This document shows positions 8,876 through 17,686 of a stretch of 64,000 bases of DNA, one piece after another. The notes below the pieces were generated by a model. The model searched no databases and was not told the DNA's origin. It worked only from the letters and a program-made list of their open reading frames with translations. A program made the translations under genes and the position numbers. The stretch's first letter is position 1. Each line of letters begins with the position of its first letter. The stretch comes from Thiomicrorhabdus aquaedulcis (GTDB taxonomy: Bacteria; Pseudomonadota; Gammaproteobacteria; Thiomicrospirales; Thiomicrospiraceae): NCBI RefSeq assembly GCF_004001325.1, contig NZ_AP018722.1, positions 372,001 through 436,000 of the forward strand, read 5' to 3'.

Positions 8876-10069
8876 TCAAAACAAATTATTGGGTTTGACC
8901 AGGCCTGGTCGAATGAGTATTTTCCAATACAGTGCGATTAATAATGCAAAGCCGGCCATCCAGCTAAATTGACTGAGTTGAATCCATAATAGGGTTTGCT
9001 TGGCAAACAACAGCGGAAAAATCACGCGCAATACCGCCGCCAAGGTCAGTGCGATAAACACCCATTTAAGCTCCAGTGTAAGACCCAGCACACTAAGACT
9101 TGGTGGCTGCAAAATAGAACGTTGTGTGTGTCCAAGGCTTATTCTGGCCAGCATCGCTGAGCACAAAAGCCCAACCCCGCCGGCAGCTAAGGCGTGAATG
9201 GCTAGGCTGGTGCTCAGCCAATTTAAATGGGCAAAGCCTAATAATATAAGACCTAAGGTGATAAACCCATAAGCCAAATGCAGCGGCCATAATAAAATTT
9301 GTGTCCAAATTTTATGCTGGTACCAGCGCACGCCCCGATAGGCAAACAACGCGCTCACGCCCCACGCCAACAGGCTCGTAACCAGAAGGTTGGGCCAAAT
9401 AATCACCGCCAACATAAGCGCTAAAAAACCCAGCATGGCGGCGTTATCCAGCCAGTTCTGCGGTTTAAGGGGTGCTAATTGCAACGATTTTTCGGTAAAA
9501 AACGGTATCATCCGCGCCATCATCGTGAGGTTAATGGCTAAAATGACAAACAGCCCGGCGGTTAGAATGTTGGCCAGCGTGCTTAAATTCGTGCTTGAAG
9601 GCGACATAATCAGCCCATAAAATAGCGCGTTAAGCGTCAGTAATGCGGCAAACAAACCGACCAGGCCTGCTTGTGTCCACAGGCGTTTTTTAATAATAGG
9701 CCAGGCAAACAAGGCCAGTAAACCCGCGTTAAAGCCTAAATCAAACAGTGCAATCCAGCCGATGGGCAAATTTATTAAATAGCCTAAACGTGCTAAACCC
9801 CATAGCGTAAAAATAACCGCCAGCGGCAGGCCTCGCGCCGAGTTCATGCCACTCCAATTAAGAACGGCGGTTAATAAAAAGCCCGTCACAATAGCAAGAG
9901 CATAACCAAAAATCATCTCATGAGCGTGCCAGTCAACCGAGCTTAAACCGGAAAACGCTAGGCTGGGATGGGTAAACTGCCAAGTCCACATAAACATAGC
10001 GACCAGCGCAAACACCGCACCGCCTAAAAAGAAAGGTCTAAAAGCACGTTCAAAGACGGTGTGAAACAT
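8876..10069 (-). CDS. nnrS: NnrS-family heme/copper membrane protein
   Basis: A 397-residue polytopic membrane protein (about 12 hydrophobic helices). It begins MFHTVFERAFRPFFLGGAVF and has the conserved WHAHEMIFGYA segment near residue 47, both diagnostic of NnrS. NnrS is tied to nitric oxide tolerance and controlled by NsrR/NnrR-type regulators. Here it is divergent from an nsrR-like gene with an NsrR-type operator between them, matching that regulon. The ATG has AAGGA upstream. A palindrome copy lies in the last codons (RPGLVKPN), and an 11/12 copy is at 9660. Confidence 0.93.
   Translation of the reverse strand: MFHTVFERAFRPFFLGGAVFALVAMFMWTWQFTHPSLAFSGLSSVDWHAHEMIFGYALAIVTGFLLTAVLNWSGMNSARGLPLAVIFTLWGLARLGYLINLPIGWIALFDLGFNAGLLALFAWPIIKKRLWTQAGLVGLFAALLTLNALFYGLIMSPSSTNLSTLANILTAGLFVILAINLTMMARMIPFFTEKSLQLAPLKPQNWLDNAAMLGFLALMLAVIIWPNLLVTSLLAWGVSALFAYRGVRWYQHKIWTQILLWPLHLAYGFITLGLILLGFAHLNWLSTSLAIHALAAGGVGLLCSAMLARISLGHTQRSILQPPSLSVLGLTLELKWVFIALTLAAVLRVIFPLLFAKQTLLWIQLSQFSWMAGFALLIALYWKILIRPGLVKPNNLF
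8898..8909. repeat. 12-mer palindrome ACCAGGCCTGGT, copy 4
   Basis: Exact copy near the nnrS stop codon. With its flanks it forms the 14-bp palindrome GACCAGGCCTGGTC. Confidence 0.95.
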
Positions 10070-10098
10070 GGTTTTTCCTTAAAAAATTAGAACTATAA

Positions 10099-10121
10099 AA
10101 GATGCATCTTATTTGAATCTT
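10099..10121. promoter_or_regulatory. Probable NsrR operator
   Basis: AAGATGCATCT, one base, then ATTTGAATCTT: an 11-1-11 inverted repeat with 8 of 11 positions symmetric. The left half closely matches the known NsrR half-site AAGATGCATTT. It lies 30 bp upstream of the nnrS ATG and 48 bp upstream of nsrR, so it could control both. Confidence 0.75.
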
Positions 10122-10168
10122 TAGTATTCTGTCAAATCTAGTCTTTAAACGCCGCGTAGGAGGCCGTT

Positions 10169-10611
10169 ATGCAACTGACCAAACAGACCGATTTTGCTTT
10201 TAGAGTCTTAATTTATTTAGGCACCGCGCCCGAGTCGTGGGCGACCATTCAAACCATTGCCAGTGATTTTTCTATTTCAAAGAGTCATCTAATGAAAGTG
10301 GTGCAAAAACTTGTACAGCACGGTTACGTGAGTGCTTTGCGCGGGAAGCATGGCGGCATTAAGTTGGCGCAAGCTCCGAGTCCATTACCTTGCGTGCTGT
10401 TATAGAGCGCATGGAAACCACGCTAGACCCGATAAATTGTTTTGAGCCACCCTGCGTGTTAGGCCAAGGCTGTGCGTTAAAGCGTTTTTTATGGCAGGCC
10501 AATGGGCACTTTTTAACGTATTTAGAACAGGTGACCTTGGCCGATATTTTGCCAAGTATGCGACCGGTTGAATTTTCACTTAACCGATTAACGACGGAGC
10601 GTGTGCTATGA
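10169..10611 (+). pseudogene. nsrR: Rrf2-family NO-sensing repressor NsrR, frame interrupted
   Basis: Two overlapping frames together give one NsrR. The first (10169-10380) carries the winged helix (MQLTKQTDFAFRVLIYLG... VSALRGKHGGIKLAQAPS). The second (from about 10382) carries RAVIERMETTLDP, the three Fe-S cysteines NC-x4-C-x5-C (NCFEPPCVLGQGC) with E. coli NsrR spacing, and LADIL. One base is missing near 10381 (AGTCCATT; one extra T or other base gives PS-x-ITLRAVIERM). With it restored the protein is 147 residues, the normal length. NsrR represses NO-detoxification genes until its cluster is nitrosylated. Since all functional residues survive, a sequencing error is as likely as a true null. 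The ATG follows a perfect AGGAGG. Confidence 0.85.
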
Positions 10612-10658
10612 AATTTTTCAACGATACCCAGCGCGCGGTTGTGCTTCGTTTTTATTAA
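10608..10658 (+). other. Short ORF overlapping nsrR stop; possible gene remnant
   Basis: An ATGA overlap with the nsrR stop opens a 16-codon frame (MKFFNDTQRAVVLRFY) that then stops. The translational coupling suggests a second gene of an nsrR operon whose remainder was lost, or a leader peptide. No family could be recognised in the following 190 bp in any frame. Support is weak. Confidence 0.25.
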
Positions 10659-10849
10659 AACGCCGTGATTAGTTTGACATGACCTTGTTCATTTTAGGGT
10701 GTTTTTAGCCATGAGTATGCTTATTGGCTCAATCTATGCAAGCACAGCGCGCATTATATTCAGGCGCAACAGTGTTACAAAATTGACCAGGCCTGCTACC
10801 GTGCAAGCAAGGTCGCATAAGATTTTAATAATTTAAAGGAACTTTTAAC
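10612..10849. other. Intergenic stretch without a recognisable gene
   Basis: About 240 bp between nsrR and the exporter. It contains an 11/12 palindrome copy (10786-10797) and, near the end, AAAGGAAC, the ribosome site of the next gene. No clear terminator is visible. Confidence 0.5.
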
Positions 10850-11998
10850 ATGATCAAATATTGGCGTATTGGGGTTTCTTTGTTGGGGGTAGGCTTATTG
10901 GCTGTGTTGTTTTACACTCAAATTTTTTTGCCCAAATCTACTTACCAAACAACCCAACCTATTCAACAAGATTTTGACGTGTGGGTGTCGGGCATCGGCA
11001 ACTTAGATGCCCAATTTATTTATCCGCTGGGCTTTCCGGTTACAGGGCGATTATTAGGGGTGTATGCCGACCAAGGGAGTCGGGTTAGCCCTAATCAGTT
11101 ATTGGCGCAATTGGACGATAACGAACTCAATGCCACGTTCAATGAAGCGAAAGCCATCCTAGCCAAAACCAAGTTGGAAACTCAATTTACCCAGCAAGAA
11201 CTTAAAGTGTCTCAAGAACAGTTCGATTTTAACGAACTCACCTTTGAACGTTACAGACAAATGTTAGTCAAAAGCAATGTCTCTAAAGAGCAATTTGACC
11301 AGGCACGCAGTCAAATGTTGCAATCTAAAGTTGCCCTAGAAATGGCCAAAACCCATTTGGAGTTGACCCAACTCGAAAGCCAGCGCGTGCAAAAAAGCCT
11401 AGAAGTCATTCAAGCCAAGTTAGCGTTATTAAAAATGGTTAGTCCGGTTGATGGTATTGTTATAGAACGCCTGGCCGAGGCTGGGCAAACCGTAGGGGCG
11501 GCCCAGACGGTTCTTAATATTTTAGACCCCCAATCTTTGTGGGTAAAAACCTATATTGATGAACGCATCAGCGGCACTTTGGCGGTAGGTCAGATGGCCA
11601 AAATTGTTTTGCGTTCTTTGCCCAATCAAGTGCTTAGCGGACAAGTAAAGCGAGTAGATTTTCAAAGTGACCCGGTCACCCTAGAGCGTGTGGTGTATAT
11701 TGGGTTTGACCAACCTTTAAAACAGGCGTTTTTAAAAGAACAAGCCAAGGTGCAAATTCTTACCCACACGCTGCCAAAAGTGGCTACTTTACCCAACACC
11801 ACCTTAAGTTACTACCAAGGAACACAAGGCATTTGGTGGGTGCAACGCAACAAAGCACAATTTTCTGCCATCGAGTTTTTAGCCGCCAATGATCATCAAT
11901 TTGCTTTTAATGCCCAGCTGCCCGCTGATGCGCAAGTTATAAAACCTGATAAAAGTAAAAAGCCACTGTATAACGGCGCCAATGTTTACCATGATTAA
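10850..11998 (+). CDS. HlyD/MacA-like membrane fusion protein of an ABC exporter
   Basis: The 382-residue protein has an N-terminal membrane anchor (residues 7-26), a biotinyl-lipoyl-like half (VTGRLLGVYADQGSRVSPNQLLAQLD, about residues 64-90) and a long alpha-helical hairpin (about 95-195). The second lipoyl half (MVSPVDGIVIERLAEAGQTV, about 200-220) and beta-barrel segments follow. This is the order of periplasmic adaptors that link an inner-membrane exporter to TolC. The last codons overlap the permease start. The permease and ATPase downstream show it belongs to a DevBCA/MacAB-type system; the cargo is unknown. AAAGGAAC precedes the ATG. Confidence 0.88.
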   Translation: MIKYWRIGVSLLGVGLLAVLFYTQIFLPKSTYQTTQPIQQDFDVWVSGIGNLDAQFIYPLGFPVTGRLLGVYADQGSRVSPNQLLAQLDDNELNATFNEAKAILAKTKLETQFTQQELKVSQEQFDFNELTFERYRQMLVKSNVSKEQFDQARSQMLQSKVALEMAKTHLELTQLESQRVQKSLEVIQAKLALLKMVSPVDGIVIERLAEAGQTVGAAQTVLNILDPQSLWVKTYIDERISGTLAVGQMAKIVLRSLPNQVLSGQVKRVDFQSDPVTLERVVYIGFDQPLKQAFLKEQAKVQILTHTLPKVATLPNTTLSYYQGTQGIWWVQRNKAQFSAIEFLAANDHQFAFNAQLPADAQVIKPDKSKKPLYNGANVYHD

Positions 11999-13139
11999 TC
12001 TCGCCTACAAAGACATTCAACACACGCTAAGCAAATTTTTGGTCACGGCGATGGGCGTAGGCATGTTGTTGGGCATTGTGCTCATTATGATTGGGGTTTA
12101 TCGTGGCATGGTGGAAGATGCACGCATTTTACTCAACGACATTCACGCCGATTTATGGATTGTGCAGCAAGACACGCTGGGGCCATTTGCCGAATCTTCA
12201 AGGCTGTATCGTGATCTTGAGGACTCTTTAAAAGCGCTAGAAGGCATCGATAAAACGGCGGCACTCACGTTTCAAAACCTGCAAGTTTTTGACAGCCAAC
12301 AAAAAGCCGTTCGAGTTCTAGCGGTTGGCTATGACCCGATGGGCGACTATCCCATCATCAATCCTAGCCGCTTAATAGAAGGCCGTTCACTGCACGCGCA
12401 ACATTATGAAATGGTAGTGACTGATACAACAGGTTTAAAGTTGGGTGAAAAAATAGCCATCGGTCGAGAAATTTATAGCGTGGTGGGCTTGACGCAAGGA
12501 ACCGTGTCTTCCAGTGGCGACCCTATTATTTATGTGAGCTTAAAAGATGCGCAACAAATGCAATTTTCATATTCCAACCCCCAAATCCGCGCCGATAGAG
12601 CACGCGGTGTTCAGGACAAAACGCCACAATTGGTCAATACGATTGTTGCCAGTTTAAAGCCTGGTTATTTACCGGATGCGGTCATTCATTTTATACAAGG
12701 TTGGAAATACCTCACCGTTTACAGCCACGAACAACAAAGCCTAATCTTAAGCCGCAATGTGATCGAACGCTCTTCTAAACAAATAGGACTCTTTACCTTA
12801 ATATTAGTGGTGGTGAGTGGCATTATCATCGGTCTGATTATCTATACCATGACCTTGGAAAAAATGAAAGAAATTGCCATTATGAAACTCATCGGCATTC
12901 CTAACTATCAAATTATTAAGATGATTATGCAAGAAACCCTTATTTTAGGCACACTCGCTTTTGCTTTTGGCAATCTGTTTGCCTATTTGATTCACGGCAA
13001 TTTCCCCAAAAAAGTCCTGTTACTTTGGCCAGATGCATTTATGTTGTTGAGCGTGATTTTAACCGCGTCTTTATTAGCCTCTTTGGTTGGCGTGTATAAA
13101 GTAGTCAAAGCCGATCCTTCAACGGCTATTGGTGGTTAA
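11991..13139 (+). CDS. FtsX/MacB-like ABC transporter permease
   Basis: Start taken at 11991 (MINLAYKDIQHTLSKF), 8 bp inside the adaptor gene; an alternative ATG is at 11982. The protein has one helix at the N-terminus (about residues 15-36), a large extracytoplasmic domain (about 40-260) and three helices at the C-terminus. EKMKEIAIMKLIGIPNYQI, the FtsX-domain coupling segment, lies between the second and third helix. This four-helix layout defines the DevC/MacB permease class, which drives periplasmic adaptor-TolC export by mechanotransmission. It overlaps upstream and is separated by 1 bp from the ATPase, so the three genes are one operon. Confidence 0.88.
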   Translation: MINLAYKDIQHTLSKFLVTAMGVGMLLGIVLIMIGVYRGMVEDARILLNDIHADLWIVQQDTLGPFAESSRLYRDLEDSLKALEGIDKTAALTFQNLQVFDSQQKAVRVLAVGYDPMGDYPIINPSRLIEGRSLHAQHYEMVVTDTTGLKLGEKIAIGREIYSVVGLTQGTVSSSGDPIIYVSLKDAQQMQFSYSNPQIRADRARGVQDKTPQLVNTIVASLKPGYLPDAVIHFIQGWKYLTVYSHEQQSLILSRNVIERSSKQIGLFTLILVVVSGIIIGLIIYTMTLEKMKEIAIMKLIGIPNYQIIKMIMQETLILGTLAFAFGNLFAYLIHGNFPKKVLLLWPDAFMLLSVILTASLLASLVGVYKVVKADPSTAIGG

Positions 13140-13140
13140 G

Positions 13141-13845
13141 ATGATAAATACCCGCATTAAGATCGAAAACCTTTACAAACATTTTGGCGAGGGTGATAAT
13201 CGTAGCGACATTATTAAGGGCGCCAATTTTTCGGTTGATCAAGGTGAGTTGGTGGCTTTGGTTGCCCCCAGTGGCGCAGGTAAAAGCACCCTTTTGATGA
13301 TGATTGGCTGCGTGCTTGAACCCAGCAGCGGTCAAATTTGGCTGGGCGAAGAAAAGGTGTTTGACAACCGCTGGCTCACACGCAACACCCGCGCCATTCG
13401 CCGCGAAAAAATTGGCTTTATTTTTCAAGCGCACTATCTCATCCCCTTTTTAAATGTGTTGGACAATGTGCGCCTGCTGCCACTTAATAATCATGAAGAT
13501 GAGGCCATCGTTACCCAAAGAAGCATCGACCTTCTCAACTATTTAGGGCTGGGCGACAAACTACACGCCCAATCCAGCGATTTGTCGGGTGGGCAAAACC
13601 AACGAGTGGCCATTGCCCGGGCGCTCGCAAACCAACCACAAATCATTTTGGCCGACGAACCTACTGCCGCCCTAGATTTTGAACGCGCCCTCAGTGTAGT
13701 GCAACTGTTAAAACAACTGGCCAAAGAACAAGCCGTGGCGATTATTATGGTCACCCACGATGACCGCCTGCTGCCTTATTGCGATAGAGTGCTCAAAATT
13801 GTAGACGGTTTGGTAGAATCGCATGCAAACCTATCCCTTGCCTGA
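13141..13845 (+). CDS. LolD/MacB-type ABC transporter ATPase
   Basis: A 234-residue nucleotide-binding protein starting at the ATG 13141, one base after the permease stop. Motifs: Walker A APSGAGKST (residues 42-50, with Ala in place of the usual first Gly), Q-loop FIFQAHYLIP, signature LSGGQNQRVAIARAL, Walker B IILADEPTAALD and switch VTHDDR. It belongs to the LolD/DevA/MacB-NBD branch. It energises the upstream FtsX-type permease. The exported molecule cannot be told from sequence. Confidence 0.92.
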   Translation: MINTRIKIENLYKHFGEGDNRSDIIKGANFSVDQGELVALVAPSGAGKSTLLMMIGCVLEPSSGQIWLGEEKVFDNRWLTRNTRAIRREKIGFIFQAHYLIPFLNVLDNVRLLPLNNHEDEAIVTQRSIDLLNYLGLGDKLHAQSSDLSGGQNQRVAIARALANQPQIILADEPTAALDFERALSVVQLLKQLAKEQAVAIIMVTHDDRLLPYCDRVLKIVDGLVESHANLSLA

Positions 13846-13990
13846 CCGTTAATGCGAGCGCCGTTAACTCGTGCAAAGGCCTCAATCAATAGCTTTGATT
13901 TTAGAGAGTGTGATGAGAAAGGTTTTTACCATTGCATCAAGTTTACATTTTTGGTTTGATGGGGGTGTTTTTGATGTTTACAAACAAAAA

Positions 13991-14030
13991 CGGCCAAGTC
14001 CATTGGTCTTGCGCTCGATGGACTTGGCCG
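13991..14030 (-). terminator. Terminator after the Spy-like gene
   Basis: A 13-bp perfect stem (13991-14003 with 14018-14030, CGGCCAAGTCCAT/ATGGACTTGGCCG) with a 14-base loop. On the minus strand it is followed by TTTTTG. It lies 24 bp past the stop of the minus-strand gene. Confidence 0.85.
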
Positions 14031-14053
14031 TTGCGGGCAGGGCTTATGTACGA

Positions 14054-14554
14054 TTATTTATCCGCAATGCGCTCTTGCATTTTGGTGCGCATTGCTGGGT
14101 ACACTTCTTTGATTAATTTAGTGTATTGCTCTTCGGTTAAGAGCTTTTTCATAAACTGGTGGCAGGCCATTTTGCCTTCCATGATTTTAGCGCGCAACTC
14201 AGCAATTTCGGCGTGACGTACTTTCATTGCGGCTAAGTCTTCACCGGCTAAAGCAGCGTCGTGTGCAGCGGCTTCTAGTTTAATGATTTTTTCGATGACC
14301 ATTTTGCCCTTAGCGGCTTTGTCATCTCTAAACGCAGTCAATTTAGTGCACTGTTCAGCGGTTAAGCTCAGTGCTTCTTGGTTCATCATTACGACTGGAA
14401 TAAAGTTTGGCATGTAGTTGCTGTGAAGGTTGGCGCGAATCGATTCAATTTTAGGCTGAACTTTTTCACACGTTGCACCAGCTTCAGCAGCATGGCTGAT
14501 AGCGGGAGAGAGCGTTAAGCTTGTTAAGGCGGCAACTAATAATATTTTATGCAT
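14054..14554 (-). CDS. Periplasmic Spy/CpxP-like LTXXQ protein
   Basis: A 166-residue protein with a clean signal peptide (cleavage after ISHA, about residue 21), followed by an all-helical, charged mature region. Two LTXXQ motifs are visible, LTAEQ at 64-68 and LTEEQ at 139-143, the signature of the Spy/CpxP/CnrX superfamily. Members are periplasmic chaperones or stress/metal sensors. Two or three cysteines in the mature part (CEKV, EQCTKL, MACHQ) are unusual for Spy and could form a disulfide or bind metal. Single gene with its own terminator. Confidence 0.75.
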   Translation of the reverse strand: MHKILLVAALTSLTLSPAISHAAEAGATCEKVQPKIESIRANLHSNYMPNFIPVVMMNQEALSLTAEQCTKLTAFRDDKAAKGKMVIEKIIKLEAAAHDAALAGEDLAAMKVRHAEIAELRAKIMEGKMACHQFMKKLLTEEQYTKLIKEVYPAMRTKMQERIADK

Positions 14555-14831
14555 GATTTTATCCTTATAAATTATATGGTTAATGAGTGGTTTTTATTCA
14601 CTCTTGGTAAACATACTAGCATAAAATTCGTCATCATCAAATAAACTTATATTGGCATTTAATTAACTTGGTGTATTTATACCAGGCCTGGTGAGGTTTA
14701 TTTGTTTAAGCTTATTAAGATTTTGGTGGTTGTGTCGATACGTTATAAACACAGGGTTTATAACGCGGTTTGGTTATTTGAGATGCGATGTAAGGGCATT
14801 TGTAAATGATGGTTTAGAGTAGGAGGCTTAA
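14555..14831. other. Intergenic region with a palindrome copy
   Basis: AT-rich divergent promoter region between the Spy-like gene and the gene at 14832. It holds the exact 12-mer at 14681 and ends in AGGAGG. No ORF is recognisable. Confidence 0.5.
14681..14692. repeat. 12-mer palindrome ACCAGGCCTGGT, copy 5
   Basis: Exact copy, intergenic. Confidence 0.95.
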
Positions 14832-15451
14832 ATGAAAAGCACCAAGCCAGTTTCACCAGCGGTAAAGTATTTTTTACCCAATTAGAAAAGCGTTCGGATG
14901 AGCTTATGCTCGATTCGGCACATCAAAAAGAGCGCCTTCAAGAGGTGCCATTTGACGATGTTGAAGTTTTTTTGCGCCAGATTATGACGCAAAACATTTT
15001 TATTCACACGGTGGGTGTTAACGGCAAGCACGAGTCAACCATTTTGGCCAAGGCAGTTTTTAGCATGAATAAGGTGGTGCGACTTTATTACAGCACCAGT
15101 TTTGACGAAACCCAATCGGGATTTATTAGAATTAGACCCGACGTAGAGCAACAATTAATTGTGGTGGAGCGCTTGCACGGTTACCGCAGCACGCCAGAGA
15201 TTTTGTACGCCAGTCACGAGCAAGCACACGTTATTAGGTATGTGGTGCGTTGGTTGTTGCGGCGTATAGATTGGAGCAAAACTAAGTTGACTAATTTGGA
15301 TTTGTATAAGCGTTATATAGAACAAGAGCAAGAAGAGTATTTAGCAAAAATAGCTCAAGAAGAGTTGGCGCGCCAGGAGGCCGAAGTGGCCCAAGTGATA
15401 AAAAAACACGCCAAACAACTGCCAAAAAGAATCGTAGCGCCGCATCTGTAA
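14832..15451 (+). pseudogene. Unknown conserved-looking protein, frame broken near its start
   Basis: The only good initiation site is the ATG at 14832 behind AGGAGGCTTAA, but that frame stops after 17 codons. One more A in the AAAA run at 14835-14838 gives MKKHQASFTSGKVFF... running into the long frame that ends at 15451, a 206-residue protein. As printed, only an internal ATG at 14906 without a good ribosome site is available. The protein is soluble, with a beta-rich middle (TILAKAVFSMNKVVRLYYS, RIRPDVEQQLIVVERL) and a C-terminal charged helix rich in Glu/Lys (EQEQEEYLAKIAQEEL). I do not recognise the family. It is convergent with ispB. Confidence 0.6.
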
Positions 15452-15469
15452 CAACGGTTTTAACGTTGA

Positions 15470-16435
15470 TTAATGCGTGCGATTCACCGCCAAATCGGCC
15501 AAGGCCAATAAAGCGGTTTTAATGGGGCTGGGTTGTAAATCGTTTAAAGCCTGCTTAGACAATGTGGCTTCGTGTTGGGCGCGTTGCAAGGTGAACGCAA
15601 TTGCACCAGAGCGTTTAATAATATCGGTAACTTCACTTAATAGCGCAACCCCTTCAGTTTCAATGGCGCGACGCACAATGGCTTTGTCTTCGGCGCTGCC
15701 GTTTTCGAGCACAAAAATAATGGGTAAAGTAGGCTTGCCTTCGGCTAAGTCATCACCAATATTTTTGCCTAACTCTTCTTCGTTGGCGGTGTAATCTAAG
15801 GCGTCGTCCACTAATTGAAACGCCGCGCCTAAATGGCGACCATAGTCTATAAATGCCGATTCTAGTTGTGGCTGATTAGCCAGAATAGGCCCCATTTGGG
15901 TAGCCGCTTCAAACAGCTTGGCGGTTTTGCGGTGAATCACTTCCATGTAGCGCGCCTGAGTGGTGTCGGCATCGTGGCAATTAAGCAGTTGCAAGACTTC
16001 CCCTTCGGCAATCACGTTAGTGGCTTGCGACATCACTTGCATAATGCGCAATAGACCTGGTTCAACCATCATTTCGAACGAACGTGAATACAAAAAGTCA
16101 CCCACCAGTACGCTGGCAGCATTGCCCCAGACTTCGTTGGCAGTTTTATTGCCACGGCGAGTGTCTGATTCGTCCACCACGTCGTCGTGCAAAAGGGTTG
16201 AGGTGTGAATAAACTCGATAACGGCGGCCATAAGAGTATGGTGCGAGCCTTGATAACCGCAGGCGCGCGCGCACAGCAAAACCAATAATGGACGTAAGCG
16301 TTTACCGCCACTGTTAATAATGTAGTGGCCAATTTGGTTAATGAGCACCACGTCCGACGACAGACGTTGGAGGATGAGTTGGTCAACAGCGTCAATATCG
16401 TCTTGAACTAACGCACGGATTTCAGATAACGTCAT
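15470..16435 (-). CDS. ispB: Octaprenyl diphosphate synthase
   Basis: Start at 16435 (MTLSEIRALVQDDIDAVD) by alignment with the E. coli IspB N-terminus; the frame is open to 16474 with alternative starts. The 321-residue trans-prenyltransferase has the first Asp-rich motif LLHDDVVDESD and the second FQLVDDALDY, plus GGKRLRPLL near residue 43. It elongates farnesyl diphosphate with isopentenyl units to make the ubiquinone side chain; the chain length (C40) is inferred from the orthologue. It is divergent from rplU, the standard gammaproteobacterial arrangement. Confidence 0.95.
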   Translation of the reverse strand: MTLSEIRALVQDDIDAVDQLILQRLSSDVVLINQIGHYIINSGGKRLRPLLVLLCARACGYQGSHHTLMAAVIEFIHTSTLLHDDVVDESDTRRGNKTANEVWGNAASVLVGDFLYSRSFEMMVEPGLLRIMQVMSQATNVIAEGEVLQLLNCHDADTTQARYMEVIHRKTAKLFEAATQMGPILANQPQLESAFIDYGRHLGAAFQLVDDALDYTANEEELGKNIGDDLAEGKPTLPIIFVLENGSAEDKAIVRRAIETEGVALLSEVTDIIKRSGAIAFTLQRAQHEATLSKQALNDLQPSPIKTALLALADLAVNRTH

Positions 16436-16581
16436 AGGCTTTTGGCCAGTTGGCCGACTCATAGATAATGGCAAGGCGGCTATTTTAGTATGAATGCAGG
16501 ACGCATACTAGGTTTTGGATGGTGTGGATTGGGGTTTTTTATTTAGACACGCAATTATTTACGCTTTTTTGATAAATAATT

Positions 16582-16610
16582 TTGACCTATTTTTAAAAAG
16601 TCTATATAAT
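16582..16610 (+). promoter_or_regulatory. Sigma-70 promoter of rplU-rpmA
   Basis: TTGACC (16582-16587), 17-bp spacer, TATAAT (16605-16610). It is followed by a roughly 50-base leader to the rplU ATG, where an L21-type autogenous leader could reside. Confidence 0.85.
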
Positions 16611-16668
16611 TTCGCCTTTGCCATTATTGGCTAGTTAACCAGAATTTTTAGAATCCGGGAGAAGTTCC

Positions 16669-16983
16669 ATGTACGCGGTAATCAAAACCGGTGGTAAGCA
16701 GTATCGAGTTCGCGAAGGTCAAGTATTACGCATTGAATCTCTGAATGTAGAAGCAGGCGATGCAGTTGAATTTGACGAAGTATTGATGGTGGGTGAAGGC
16801 GCTGACATTAAAGTTGGTATGCCTTTTGTTGAAGGTGCAAAAGTTGCAGCAACCGTTGAATCAAACGGTCGTGGCAAAAAAGTAACCATCATCAAGTTCC
16901 GTCGTCGTAAGAACAGATCTAAAACTAAGCAAGGCCACCGTCAGAACTATACTGAAGTTAAAATCGGCAAGATTTCAGCTTAA
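16669..16983 (+). CDS. rplU: 50S ribosomal protein L21
   Basis: The 104-residue protein [20 protein letters not shown]... with [19 protein letters not shown] near residue 80 is textbook L21, of normal length. It binds 23S rRNA domain I together with L20. GGGAGAAG precedes the ATG. It is cotranscribed with rpmA, 67 bp downstream. Confidence 0.98.
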   Translation: MYAVIKTGGKQYRVREGQVLRIESLNVEAGDAVEFDEVLMVGEGADIKVGMPFVEGAKVAATVESNGRGKKVTIIKFRRRKNRSKTKQGHRQNYTEVKIGKISA

Positions 16984-17050
16984 TTAATTTGAACGTAAAC
17001 AGGCGTTGCTTCTGAGTAGGGGGCAGCACTGTTAATAAAAGGACTATACC

Positions 17051-17308
17051 ATGGCTCATAAAAAGGCAGCAGGTAGTACTAGAAACGGTCGTGACTCCAA
17101 TGCAAAACGTTTAGGTGTTAAAGCGTTTGGTGGTCAAGAAGTTTCAGCGGGTAGCATCATTGTTCGTCAACGTGGAACTAAATTTCACGCGGGTGTAAAC
17201 GTTGGTCGCGGTAAAGACGATACCTTATTTGCAAAAGCGGCTGGTCAAGTTGCTTTTGTTAAAAAAGGTAAGCCATTACGTACCTTCGTCACAATTGTTT
17301 CTGAATAA
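17051..17308 (+). CDS. rpmA: 50S ribosomal protein L27
   Basis: The 85-residue product begins [20 protein letters not shown]. The N-terminal AHKKAAGST tail reaches the peptidyl-transferase centre. Normal length, no N-terminal processing extension. The terminator follows directly. Confidence 0.98.
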   Translation: MAHKKAAGSTRNGRDSNAKRLGVKAFGGQEVSAGSIIVRQRGTKFHAGVNVGRGKDDTLFAKAAGQVAFVKKGKPLRTFVTIVSE

Positions 17309-17327
17309 TTCAGGTTCAATTTGAATG

Positions 17328-17356
17328 AAAACGCCCCGCATTGACGGGGCGTTTTT
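17328..17356 (+). terminator. Rho-independent terminator after rpmA
   Basis: AAAACGCCCCG (17328-17338) pairs with CGGGGCGTTTT (17345-17355) around a 6-base loop, with a T run. Ends the rplU-rpmA unit. Confidence 0.92.
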
Positions 17357-17686
17357 GTATGCGTTATTCCCATAACCAGGCCTGGTGAGTTTAAAAATCG
17401 TTTAAAAACCCTTTAAATAGGTTTTTAATACGGTTAAATACGCATAGGTTTGGGTGGTTTTCTGGCTCGAATGTTTCATGAATTTGTGCTGAGATTGCGC
17501 AGAGCATTGGTTTCAAAAGGAAATTTTCGAAGGCGTGCCGTATCCATGATTACGGCCAACTGAGAAAATATTTTTTGTGGAATCAAGGAGCAAGCAAGAT
17601 CGGTCAATTTTGTGAAATATTCGGGCTAAAGTTAGGGTATTTAATTTGCCCCGTTTCACGTTTTAAACTCAAAAAAAGGAAGTAAC
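17357..17686. other. Intergenic stretch, no intact gene
   Basis: 330 bp between the rpmA terminator and obgE. It contains the exact palindrome at 17375, AT-rich direct TTTAAA-type repeats (17391-17430) and a short frame reading FEGVPY near 17530. That frame resembles the small ORF at 24760 and may be debris of the same element. The obgE promoter should lie in 17600-17660 but no clear hexamers stand out. Confidence 0.45.
17375..17386. repeat. 12-mer palindrome ACCAGGCCTGGT, copy 6
   Basis: Exact copy 19 bp after the rpmA terminator. Confidence 0.95.

Noticed and set aside
15452-15469. Small hairpin CAACG-7-CGTTG between the 14832 gene and ispB as terminator
   Set aside because: A 5-bp stem without a T tract is too weak.
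16611-16668. Riboswitch or other structured leader before rplU
   Set aside because: The leader is about 50 bases with no strong pairing; an L21-type autoregulatory site is possible but not visible.
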